Of a DNA stretch of 34,285 nt, positions 24,872 to 32,198 are shown one piece after another (position 1 is the first letter of the stretch; each line of letters opens with the position of its first letter). The DNA lies in assembly GCA_018815765.1 (NCBI GenBank), contig JAHIWM010000198.1:1-34285 (forward strand), read 5' to 3'. The stretch is from Gammaproteobacteria bacterium. GTDB lineage: Bacteria > Pseudomonadota > Gammaproteobacteria > Enterobacterales > Alteromonadaceae. A program made the position numbers and the translations under genes. The notes below the pieces were generated by a model. That model did no database searches, was not told the DNA's origin, and saw nothing but the letters and a program-made list of their open reading frames with translations.

Positions 24872-26001
24872 AGCTGTAATCCTGAAGGTAAAATAACCTC
24901 TAAATGAAAGTGGTTGTCTTTGATCTGCCACATCAAAGTGCCGGCACAAGAAGCAACACGCTCTTTCATGCCAGTTAAACCATTGCCTGGTTTCCAGTCT
25001 GGAGCCACTTTGCCGTTGTCATCAATAGTCAGTTGCAAAAAGCCATCTACAGGTTTCACAGACAAATAAAATTCCGTAGCCTGACTGTGCCTTAAGGTAT
25101 TGGTTAAGGCTTCCTGCACAATCAACAACAATTGCTGCGCTACTTTTACATCAGCAAGCTCTGCATCCTGTGGACAATCCCATTGTACTTTCACACCTGG
25201 GACTGCCGTCAGAAGCTTCTCCAACGCCTGATAAATGGAAAACTGCTGCTGTTCACGCAACGCACTGACAGATTCACGCACATCGGATAACAGCAGTTTG
25301 GCGATCTGATGGCATTGATCCACTTTGGCTTTCGCTTCACCTTCAGTTAAATGTCCTGCTACCTGCAAATTAATAGTTAAAGCTGTTAAGTGATGACCTA
25401 ATACATCATGTAAATCACGGGCTATACGGCTGCGCTCCTGTTGTTGGGATGCGATCATCAACAAATCCTGAGTCGCCAGCAATTGCTGATGAGTTTGCTG
25501 CAACTCTTGTTTGGCTCGCTGTTCAGAATGGGCCTGATTTTTCATCAGCAAAGCAAAAAAATGAAAGCTACTGAATAATAGTCCGGTGATCCACATTGAA
25601 CGTTGCTCCAGAGCAGCATCCACACCATACCAAAGCCCCAATACAGCGATAGTAATAACCACAGCGGCACGCATCGGCACCAGATAAGGCAAAACCGACA
25701 CCCAGATAATGCTCAGGATCGACAAGTAGTCAAAAGGTAAAAGCCAGGCCAATGCCAGAGCTGACATCAGTTGCAAGCAATAGCAGACCAATAAAAAACG
25801 GGGTAATGCCCCACAACGCTCATCAAGGCGGGTTACCCAATAAAAACACGCTCCGTTTAGCAGAAATAACGGCATGACCCACGGCCACAAAGACCAGAGT
25901 CTTTCATTAGGCGACATCAGCCATAAGCTCAGCACAAAGACCAACAACCAGGTGAATAACCCGGCCAACACATCCCATGCTATTGAATTTTTTAGTTTCA
26001 T
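24868..26001 (-). CDS. DesK/NarX-type sensor histidine kinase (HisKA_3)
   Basis: A 377-aa kinase with about six N-terminal membrane helices (to ~155) and little extracytoplasmic sequence, so it may sense the membrane itself or a membrane-embedded signal, as DesK does. A short coiled coil leads to HisKA_3 with the phospho-accepting His in SRIARDLHDVLGHHLTAL (~196). The C-terminal HATPase has VQEALTNTLRHSQA (N box) and DDNG...GNGLTGMKERV. It is translationally coupled to the NarL-type regulator by an ATGA overlap and divergent from a membrane-protein gene. The stimulus is unknown. Confidence 0.92.
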   Translation of the reverse strand: MKLKNSIAWDVLAGLFTWLLVFVLSLWLMSPNERLWSLWPWVMPLFLLNGACFYWVTRLDERCGALPRFLLVCYCLQLMSALALAWLLPFDYLSILSIIWVSVLPYLVPMRAAVVITIAVLGLWYGVDAALEQRSMWITGLLFSSFHFFALLMKNQAHSEQRAKQELQQTHQQLLATQDLLMIASQQQERSRIARDLHDVLGHHLTALTINLQVAGHLTEGEAKAKVDQCHQIAKLLLSDVRESVSALREQQQFSIYQALEKLLTAVPGVKVQWDCPQDAELADVKVAQQLLLIVQEALTNTLRHSQATEFYLSVKPVDGFLQLTIDDNGKVAPDWKPGNGLTGMKERVASCAGTLMWQIKDNHFHLEVILPSGLQL

Positions 26002-26157
26002 TACCGCTTTACTGACCTTGATGGCATTGTTTTGAAGTATGCCTGATTTCAGGGGAGGCTCAATAGGCCAAAAGTCACAGTCAAAAATCCTTACTTATGG
26101 CACCTGCGAAAACACAGCTGAAGTTTTAGTCTGAATGCATCTGTTAAAGGGAGAATA

Positions 26158-26907
26158 ATGATGTTCATGCTACATAGCCTGTTATTAAAATTTCATATCC
26201 TGCTGGGTGTGATTGCACTTTTGCTGTTCTGGTTGCCGATGCTAAGCCGCAAAGGTAGCTCATTGCATCGCCGATCAGGTCGTTATTATGCGTATCTGAT
26301 GAAAGCTGTGGCTTTGAGTGGTCTGGTGATGACCAGTATGGTCTGGTTTGATCCTGTTGGGATTAAAGGTGCAGGCTTAATGGTGGATGGCCAAATCCCA
26401 CAGCAAAAGTTAGACTTTTTTATGATGCTTAACCTGTTTTTGTTTTTACTCAGCCTGCTGACCTGGGTCACCATACGCCATGCCACCGGCAGTCTTTTAT
26501 GCAAACAAAACCGCGCTGCGCTTAAACACTGGAGATATCAGGCCCCGGTCTGGTTGCTTGTGGTTGTGGCTCCCTATGCAGCCTGGCAAGGTTTTCTGTT
26601 TAATATGCCGTTGGTGATGGTGTTTGCAGGTATTTCGCTAGTGACCAGCTTTAGTATTCTGGCTTACCTGCATACCAAAACTGTTACAGCCAACCGCTGG
26701 TTAATAGAACACGCCTCCGCCATGATTGGTTCGGGCATTGCCGCTTACACCGCATTTTTTGCCTTTGGTGGCCGTACTTTATTTGCCGAGTTATTAACGG
26801 GGCACTGGATGATGTTGCCCTGGCTGATCCCCAGTCTTTTAGGTGTGCCAGCTACTATCTGGTTTAAACGCCGCTTATCACAGCCCTTAAGAAACTCAGC
26901 GTCATAA
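26158..26907 (+). CDS. Multi-pass membrane protein of unknown function (DUF2306-like)
   Basis: A 249-aa integral membrane protein with about seven predicted helices (starting near residues 6, 49, 77, 120, 146, 180 and 217). The N-terminal pattern HILLGVIALLLFWLPM followed by a basic LHRRSGRYYAY loop resembles DUF2306-type predicted membrane proteins, but I am not certain of the family. No catalytic motif is evident. AGGGAG lies just ahead of the first ATG. It is divergent from the DesK-type kinase, so it may be a target of that two-component system. It ends at a strong terminator. Confidence 0.75.
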   Translation: MMFMLHSLLLKFHILLGVIALLLFWLPMLSRKGSSLHRRSGRYYAYLMKAVALSGLVMTSMVWFDPVGIKGAGLMVDGQIPQQKLDFFMMLNLFLFLLSLLTWVTIRHATGSLLCKQNRAALKHWRYQAPVWLLVVVAPYAAWQGFLFNMPLVMVFAGISLVTSFSILAYLHTKTVTANRWLIEHASAMIGSGIAAYTAFFAFGGRTLFAELLTGHWMMLPWLIPSLLGVPATIWFKRRLSQPLRNSAS

Positions 26908-26921
26908 CCTGAAAAAACCAG

Positions 26922-26945
26922 GGAGAATTTCTTCAGAAATTCTCC
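26922..26945 (+). terminator. Rho-independent terminator after the membrane-protein gene
   Basis: GGAGAATTTC - TTCA - GAAATTCTCC forms a perfect 10-bp stem with a 4-base loop, followed by TTTATATTT. It separates the membrane-protein gene from the ECF operon. Confidence 0.85.
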
Positions 26946-27063
26946 TTTATATTTATACACTTAAAAACTTTTCAAAAATATTCCTGCTTTTTTGTCAAAT
27001 CAGGCAAACTATTTTCAGACCTGATACGACTTATCATCAATACAACTTCAAAATAGATCAAAA

Positions 27064-27627
27064 GTGTTTAAACGCAGCGACGAGAGCTTAATAGAAAAAG
27101 CCATAGGCGGTGATGCCAAAGCCTGGCAGCAATTGGTGTCGAGATATCAGGCGCCCCTGTATTATTTTGGCCTGCGTTTATTGGGTTCGCCCGACGACGC
27201 CCGCGATTTATTGCAGGATGTATTGATGGTGCTTTGCCGTAATCTGGCGCAGTACCGTGGTGACAGCTCGTTTAAAAGCTGGTTGTTTGGCATCGCCAAC
27301 TACAGAGCCATGGATATGCTCCGCAAGCGTAAAGCGACCACAGAGTTTACCGACGATCATGATTTTTATGATGATGAAGCACCCAGTTTTGAACAACAAC
27401 TGTATGGCCAGCATACGCAGCGCATGGTGCAGCAACAGCTACGTTCCTTGCCGCCGGAGCAACGTTTAGTAGTGGAATTGCGGTTTTATCAGCAGTTTAC
27501 TTTTGATGAAATTGCCGATCAGCTGGCGCTATCGAGCAACACCATCAAATCCAGATTTTATGCGGCCTTAGATAAACTGCGTACGCAGTTGGAGTTAACA
27601 GATGTCGAACAGTCAGCAAATTTTTGA
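27064..27627 (+). CDS. ECF-family RNA polymerase sigma factor
   Basis: A 187-aa group IV sigma factor, starting with GTG at 27064; no in-frame ATG precedes region 2. Region 2 (~20-90) is seen in YFGLRLLGSPDDARDLLQDV and FKSWLFGIANYRAMDMLR; region 4 (~130-180) in LPPEQRLVVELRFYQQFTF and LSSNTIKSRFYAALDKL. The linker is acidic (DDHDFYDDEAP). It overlaps the next gene by 26 bases, which implies coupled translation with a likely membrane-bound antagonist. The ribosome site is weak. The trigger and target promoters are unknown; ECF factors usually control their own operon. Confidence 0.92.
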   Translation: MFKRSDESLIEKAIGGDAKAWQQLVSRYQAPLYYFGLRLLGSPDDARDLLQDVLMVLCRNLAQYRGDSSFKSWLFGIANYRAMDMLRKRKATTEFTDDHDFYDDEAPSFEQQLYGQHTQRMVQQQLRSLPPEQRLVVELRFYQQFTFDEIADQLALSSNTIKSRFYAALDKLRTQLELTDVEQSANF

Positions 27628-28249
27628 AGCCTGGCTGGCCGGAAAAATTACGGCCAGCGAATGCGAACAGCAACTGGACCAGAATAGTGAATGGTATAGC
27701 CGTTTCCAGACAGCGCAGATGATTCAGCGTCAGGCTAAAGCAGCGTTTTTTGCGCCAGTGCCGGAAATCGACACCATGTCGATGTTTGCACAGCAATGGC
27801 AGCGCCCGGCTAAAAGCAACAACTGGTGGCCCAAACTAAGTGTTGCCTTTTCTGTACTGGCCTTAGTTGTCAGCTTGTCACCGCTGGAAATGCAAATGCA
27901 GGACGGTGGCCTGACATTAAGCTGGCGTGGTGGACAACAAATGCAGCAACAACAATTGGAAACCCTGCTCGCAAGCTATCGTAAAGAGCAGCAGGATTAT
28001 ATTCAGACCCAGTTACAGGGCACCCAGCAGCAACAAGCGTCACAGCTGATTTTGCTGAAGGATTATTTAACCGAACAACAAACCAAAGAAAGACGCACCG
28101 ATATGCTGGAACTGGTGGAATACCTGAATCAGCAACGACAATCAGACTGGCACTACTGGCAGGAAAATTACCAGCCAAGCCAGGCCAGACTGGATACCAG
28201 TGCTGTCTATAACCCGGATCAACAACGTAGTGGAGTAAGAAAACCATGA
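27602..28249 (+). CDS. Probable membrane anti-sigma factor
   Basis: A 215-aa single-pass protein. Residues 1-75 are cytosolic and helical, one membrane helix lies at ~79-97, and the C-terminal ~115 residues are a Gln-rich, coiled-coil-like periplasmic domain. Position directly after an ECF sigma gene, overlap with it, and this topology are typical of anti-sigma factors. It lacks the HxxxCxxC zinc motif of the ZAS class (a single cysteine near the N-terminus), so it would be a non-zinc or divergent type. GGAG is seven bases before the ATG. It overlaps the third gene of the operon by four bases (ATGA). The assignment is from context and topology. Confidence 0.75.
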   Translation: MSNSQQIFEAWLAGKITASECEQQLDQNSEWYSRFQTAQMIQRQAKAAFFAPVPEIDTMSMFAQQWQRPAKSNNWWPKLSVAFSVLALVVSLSPLEMQMQDGGLTLSWRGGQQMQQQQLETLLASYRKEQQDYIQTQLQGTQQQQASQLILLKDYLTEQQTKERRTDMLELVEYLNQQRQSDWHYWQENYQPSQARLDTSAVYNPDQQRSGVRKP

Positions 28250-29157
28250 AGATGTTCAGCAAAGTCTCCTTGTTGGCAGGCCTTATTATCGCAAGCAACA
28301 GTTTTGCAGCCACAGAAGTGAACGCTAAACTCGGCCAAAACCTGAAAATTATGCAGGACATACTGCAAAGCTCTTTAGGCGGCGAAGATCATTCCAGCAT
28401 AGGTCGCATTCAGCACAGCTATCTGCAGGGTCAGGGGGTCGCCTTTCGGGTTGACAGTAACAGTGGCTGGTTGCGTCATTTTGTAATGCCTCCTATGCCG
28501 CCAGCTGCACCTGGTGCCGCGATGGCGATTTCAACCAGCGTTTCCAACGCTATCAACGTGGTGGGAAATGGCGGTAGTTTTAGCTTTAACTTTGATGAAG
28601 AAGCTATGGAAGAAATGGCTGAAGCAGCCGAAGCTTTGGCCGAACAGCAGCAGGATCAAAGTGAAAAACTGCGGGACCTGCGGGAAGAGCGTCGGGATAT
28701 AGAGCGGGATTTACGGGATTATGAACGTGAAAAACGTGATCTTGAGTTCTCAGCGAAGGTCAGTAAGCTCAACACTGAGCAACAAAAGGAACTGAAAGAG
28801 CTTAACCAAAAGTCAGAACAACTGAAAACTCAGTTGGCACAGCTGCAAAAAAATCTGACCGAACAAGAGCAGGAATACAATAAAAAACGCGCCGAGCAAC
28901 AAAAGCTGGCCGCGCAGCGCCAGACTGAGCTAGTGGCTAAAGTAGGCCAGGTATTTAGTAATACCTTATGTGATTACGGCGCCAGTTTAAGAGACTTAAA
29001 AGAACAGGAATTTGTATCCTTCCAACTAAGCTTATCGGGTCGTGACAATGCCAAAGATCACTACTGGGTGGTGAAAAAAGCCGATATCAACCAATGTGTC
29101 ACAGGTAAAATTGATGCACCGGCTTTACTGAAAAAAGCCAGTTACTACCAGTATTAA
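28246..29157 (+). CDS. Exported coiled-coil protein of unknown family, third gene of the ECF operon
   Basis: I do not recognise the family. The 303-aa product has a signal peptide (~1-21, ending NSFA), a central proline/alanine patch (MPPMPPAAPGAAM), a glycine-rich stretch, and then a long highly charged helix (~115-235) with repeated RD/RE/EK pairs typical of a coiled coil. The C-terminal globular piece (~236-303) has two cysteines, in NTLCDYG and INQCVTG. It is probably periplasmic or envelope associated. It starts within the anti-sigma stop (ATGA) and is followed by a long hairpin, so the three genes form one unit. It may be the sensor or a structural effector for the anti-sigma/sigma pair, which is inference. 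Confidence 0.7.
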   Translation: MKMFSKVSLLAGLIIASNSFAATEVNAKLGQNLKIMQDILQSSLGGEDHSSIGRIQHSYLQGQGVAFRVDSNSGWLRHFVMPPMPPAAPGAAMAISTSVSNAINVVGNGGSFSFNFDEEAMEEMAEAAEALAEQQQDQSEKLRDLREERRDIERDLRDYEREKRDLEFSAKVSKLNTEQQKELKELNQKSEQLKTQLAQLQKNLTEQEQEYNKKRAEQQKLAAQRQTELVAKVGQVFSNTLCDYGASLRDLKEQEFVSFQLSLSGRDNAKDHYWVVKKADINQCVTGKIDAPALLKKASYYQY

Positions 29158-29170
29158 CATCTCTCCCTGT

Positions 29171-29204
29171 AAGACAACACAGAGGCTTGCCTTTGTGTTG
29201 TCTT
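29171..29204 (+). terminator. Long hairpin ending the ECF operon
   Basis: AAGACAACACAGAGGC and GCCTTTGTGTTGTCTT form a 16-bp stem (one G-T pair) around TT, 13 bases after the stop. Only a short T-run (CTT) follows, so it is a good but not classical terminator. Confidence 0.7.
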
Positions 29205-29270
29205 GACAGCAGTTCAGCTTCTGGCGTACAAAGCCGCAATTTCATCGTGAAATAGAGCGCAACGGTATTT

Positions 29271-29897
29271 ATGTCCTATCAATGGCCGACAACAACAGAT
29301 TGGTTACACCAACTCGCCACGCCTTTTTACCAACAAGGTTATGTGGTGCTGGAGCAGGCTATTCCGGCTGATTTATGTTGGGCCCTGTATCAGGACGTGC
29401 AACAACAACCACTGACTGCGGCAGGAGTTGGCCGTCAGGGTCAACACCAGCTCAACCAGCAGGTACGGCGTGACCATACCGCCTGGCTGAATGCAGATAA
29501 CCCGATACAACAGCAATATTTGCAATTGATGACACTACTGCAACAGGATATGAATCAGCGCTGTTTTTTAGGTTTAATAGATTTTGAAGCGCATTACGCC
29601 CGCTATCAGCAGGGTGATTTTTATCAGAAACATCTGGATGCTTTTGTTGGCCGCTCAAATAGAGTGTTATCCAGTGTTTGTTATCTGAATACGGTAGAAC
29701 AAGGTGGTGAACTGGTGCTTTATAACGAACAGGATCAGTTATTAGCCAAGGTTCAGCCTAAAGCTGGTACTTTGGTGATTTTTGAGAGTTGCCGTTTTCC
29801 GCATGAAGTGCTGCCAGCCACTGAAACCCGCTACAGCATTGCTGGCTGGTTTCGGCATAACAACAGTATTCAGGGCCAGCTTGACCCGTCACAGTAA
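29271..29897 (+). CDS. 2-oxoglutarate/Fe(II)-dependent oxygenase (prolyl-hydroxylase-like)
   Basis: A 208-aa soluble protein with the double-stranded beta-helix core of 2OG-Fe(II) oxygenases. The iron triad is complete: H121 and D123 in QKHLDAF and H178 in FPHEVLP. R187 in TRYSIAGWF is placed to bind 2-oxoglutarate. The wording resembles the SM-20/P4Hc subgroup, which often hydroxylates proline or other side chains on proteins, but the substrate cannot be read from the sequence. The N-terminal third is helical and Gln-rich. It lies between the ECF operon hairpin and a PepSY-type gene 79 bases downstream on the same strand. Confidence 0.88.
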   Translation: MSYQWPTTTDWLHQLATPFYQQGYVVLEQAIPADLCWALYQDVQQQPLTAAGVGRQGQHQLNQQVRRDHTAWLNADNPIQQQYLQLMTLLQQDMNQRCFLGLIDFEAHYARYQQGDFYQKHLDAFVGRSNRVLSSVCYLNTVEQGGELVLYNEQDQLLAKVQPKAGTLVIFESCRFPHEVLPATETRYSIAGWFRHNNSIQGQLDPSQ

Positions 29898-29976
29898 AAA
29901 GCATAAAACTCCAACAAATTACTCGCACTGCGCTTTGCTTCAAGGCAAGATAATAAAAAAATCGGGAACAGCGCCT

Positions 29977-30693
29977 GTGTTTTTATCTTTATCCTCACAG
30001 CTATCGTCATTGGCTCGTCTGTCGTTTTGGCGCAGGGTCCACAAGTATCTTGGCTGGGTGCTATTGCTGCAACTGATTTGCTGGTTTGGCAGCGGTCTGG
30101 TGATGAGCCTTTTACCTATAGAGCAAGTACGAGGCGAACATTTACGTCAGGAATTGCCGGTACCAGACTGGAGCCAGGCTATCTCTCCCGCTGTGCTGGC
30201 ACACCAACACCCGCAGTATCAGTTAAAACTTAGCCAACAAGGCACAATACCTGTCTACCAATTCAACAAAGACAAAGAGCGGCTATTTTACTCGGCTTTA
30301 ACAACCGAAGCCTTAGCACCTCTGGCCGAAGCACAGGTAAAAAAATTAGCCAGACAACAGTACAAGGGCGATGCTGAGATTAGCCAAGTGCAATACCTGC
30401 AGCAGGCACCTTTTGAAGTCAGACACTTAGCAGCGCCTTTATGGCAGGTTCAATTTGCGGATGATGAAGGCAGCAGCTTTTATCTGGAAGATCGCACAGG
30501 CAAGCTGATGTCGGTACGCACCAATAACTGGCGTGTGTTCGATTTTGTCTGGATGCTGCATATTATGGATTACGAGGACAGAGAAGATTTTAACCATCCA
30601 CTACTGATTATATTTTCTGCCACTGCATTATTCTTTACCCTGACTGGCGCCTTGTTATTACCATGGCGACGGAAAAAGCGCAGCGACTTATAA
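29977..30693 (+). CDS. PepSY-type membrane protein
   Basis: A ~238-aa protein with two membrane helices: one near the N-terminus (WVLLLQLICWFGSGLVMSL) and one near the C-terminus (IIFSATALFFTLTGALLL), enclosing a periplasmic region with a PepSY-like segment (SFYLEDRTGKLMSV) and WMLHIMDYEDRED. This matches small PepSY-TM proteins, some of which are linked to iron uptake or reduction. The frame is open far upstream into the oxygenase gene, so the start must be downstream; GTG at 29977 with GGGA upstream is my choice, with TTG at 30010 as an alternative. It overlaps the end of ubiA by six bases, tail to tail. Confidence 0.75.
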   Translation: MFLSLSSQLSSLARLSFWRRVHKYLGWVLLLQLICWFGSGLVMSLLPIEQVRGEHLRQELPVPDWSQAISPAVLAHQHPQYQLKLSQQGTIPVYQFNKDKERLFYSALTTEALAPLAEAQVKKLARQQYKGDAEISQVQYLQQAPFEVRHLAAPLWQVQFADDEGSSFYLEDRTGKLMSVRTNNWRVFDFVWMLHIMDYEDREDFNHPLLIIFSATALFFTLTGALLLPWRRKKRSDL

Positions 30694-31554
30694 CAAATCC
30701 AGGCCAATACCAGCAAAAAGTAACAATCCACTGTAATGGTTATTTAAAAAAGCTTGCAGGCAACCTGCCCTGCCCTGAGTTTTAGCCTGCCAATGCTGAT
30801 GAATAAAGCTCAGCAGTACTAAAAACAGCGCCGCATAAAAAAACAATCCCATGCCATTTTGTTGGCCTACCCAGGCCATCAAGGCTACAAAAAGCAGTTG
30901 CAGAGCAGCAATAATAGGATGGCAATAGGGGGTAAATAATAACGCTGTGGATTTAACGCCAATCTTTTTATCATCGTCCATATCGACCATGGCATAAAAG
31001 GTATCAAAAGCCACAGTCCAGGCTAAATTAGCCAGATACAAGCCCCAAATCCACAGCGGAATACCGCCTGTTGCGGCCATTGCCGCCATAGGAATACCCC
31101 AGCTGTAAGCGGCTCCCAGCACAAACTGAGGCAGATAGGTAAATCGTTTCATAAAGGGGTAAAGAATAGCTAAAGCAACGGCGACTAAGGATAACAACTG
31201 AGTGGCCGGACTTAAAAACAGCAGCAAACTTGCACTACACAGCAGCAACAGCACAAACAACTGTAAGGCTTCGCCACTACTGACCAATCCAGCAGCCAGA
31301 GGCCGTGTTTTGGTGCGCTCAACATGCCCATCAAAATTGCGATCAGCATAATCGTTAATCACACAACCTGCAGATCGCATTAAGACGACACCAGCACTGA
31401 ATACCAGCAACAAGGTTAAATCCGGCAAGCCGGATGACACCAGCCATAAAGCCCACCAGGTCGGCCACAACAGCAGATAAATTCCAATAGGCCGGTCCAG
31501 ACGCATTAACTGGCGGTAATAAGGCCAGTTCTGCCATTGCAACTGCCATCTCAT
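30688..31554 (-). CDS. ubiA: 4-hydroxybenzoate polyprenyltransferase UbiA
   Basis: Integral membrane enzyme that attaches the polyprenyl tail to 4-hydroxybenzoate in ubiquinone synthesis. The 288-aa protein matches the family length (290 aa). Two Asp-rich Mg-diphosphate motifs are clear: NDYADRNFDGHVERTKTRP and DMDDDKKIGVKST. The rest is a bundle of about eight to nine hydrophobic helices. The ATG overlaps the ubiC stop by four bases, so the two consecutive pathway steps are translationally coupled. Confidence 0.97.
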   Translation of the reverse strand: MRWQLQWQNWPYYRQLMRLDRPIGIYLLLWPTWWALWLVSSGLPDLTLLLVFSAGVVLMRSAGCVINDYADRNFDGHVERTKTRPLAAGLVSSGEALQLFVLLLLCSASLLLFLSPATQLLSLVAVALAILYPFMKRFTYLPQFVLGAAYSWGIPMAAMAATGGIPLWIWGLYLANLAWTVAFDTFYAMVDMDDDKKIGVKSTALLFTPYCHPIIAALQLLFVALMAWVGQQNGMGLFFYAALFLVLLSFIHQHWQAKTQGRAGCLQAFLNNHYSGLLLFAGIGLDLL

Positions 31555-32075
31555 AACTCAAGCACTCCGGGTAAAAAGATTTCCTGCACCAACAAGGCCT
31601 GTTGTTGTACTGAAAAAAAAGAACGTCTAGCCCACAGCTCTTGCTGCTGACCCACCACAGGTAACGACAAGCCGGCTTCGAGCAAAGCCACTTCAATAAT
31701 TCCACGTTCTAAACTGGCATGCTGAAAAATATATTCACCCAAAGGCTGTGAACCCAGCCGGGCTAAAGCTTCCATTTGTTCCAGCGTTGATTCAGGAAAC
31801 CAGCTTTGCGCATAAACACAAGCTTTATCATCACACCACAGGATCACATCCCGTTTTAAGCCCTGGGGTTGCTGCCATTGCTGCTGTAAAAAATCAGGCA
31901 ATGCTTGCCAGTGTTCTGTAACCAGCTCCAGTCTGAAGGTCTGGCAACGGCTTTTTAACAGAGCCGTCAGTGATCCCTGACTTAACAGCCAGGGCGCTAG
32001 AGCGGTAGGTAAGTTCAGCTGTTGGGCGTTTTGCCACAAGGCATTGAGTTGAAAAAGACTGTCTGTGCTGTGCAT
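31551..32075 (-). CDS. ubiC: Chorismate lyase UbiC
   Basis: Converts chorismate to 4-hydroxybenzoate and pyruvate, the first committed step of ubiquinone synthesis, supplying UbiA. The 174-aa product is divergent from E. coli UbiC but keeps the catalytic arginine in GLKRDVILW, the LGSQPLGEYIFQHASLERG block and the glutamate in VQEIFLPG. I use ATG at 32075; the frame continues five codons to a TTG (32090) with no added family similarity. There is no clear ribosome site. It is divergent from the flavoprotein gene. Confidence 0.88.
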   Translation of the reverse strand: MHSTDSLFQLNALWQNAQQLNLPTALAPWLLSQGSLTALLKSRCQTFRLELVTEHWQALPDFLQQQWQQPQGLKRDVILWCDDKACVYAQSWFPESTLEQMEALARLGSQPLGEYIFQHASLERGIIEVALLEAGLSLPVVGQQQELWARRSFFSVQQQALLVQEIFLPGVLEL

Positions 32076-32104
32076 AAAATTAAACTGCAACTAAGTTGCC
32101 GCGC

Positions 32105-32113
32105 ATCATAACA
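32105..32113 (-). promoter_or_regulatory. Possible extended -10 promoter for ubiC-ubiA
   Basis: The minus strand reads TGT-TATGAT followed by GCGCGG. TATGAT is at 32110-32105 and the TG of the extended -10 is just upstream. No good -35 box is seen, consistent with an extended -10 type. The leader would be about 25 bases. Confidence 0.4.
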
Positions 32114-32198
32114 ATTTTGCCATCGTATTGGTATGTAATGCCTTTGGATACAGAATTGAGTACCATAGCGGCATTATTCTGTAAGCCTCTTTTGTTTT

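Noticed and set aside
24872-24949. 26-codon N-terminal extension of the NarL-type regulator
   Set aside because: It lies inside the coupled kinase gene, and the receiver domain starts normally at the ATG of the ATGA overlap.
29782-29976. Upstream extension of the PepSY-type frame into the oxygenase gene
   Set aside because: It reads in a different frame inside a well-supported oxygenase gene and has no similarity to PepSY proteins; a start at 29977 or 30010 is more likely.
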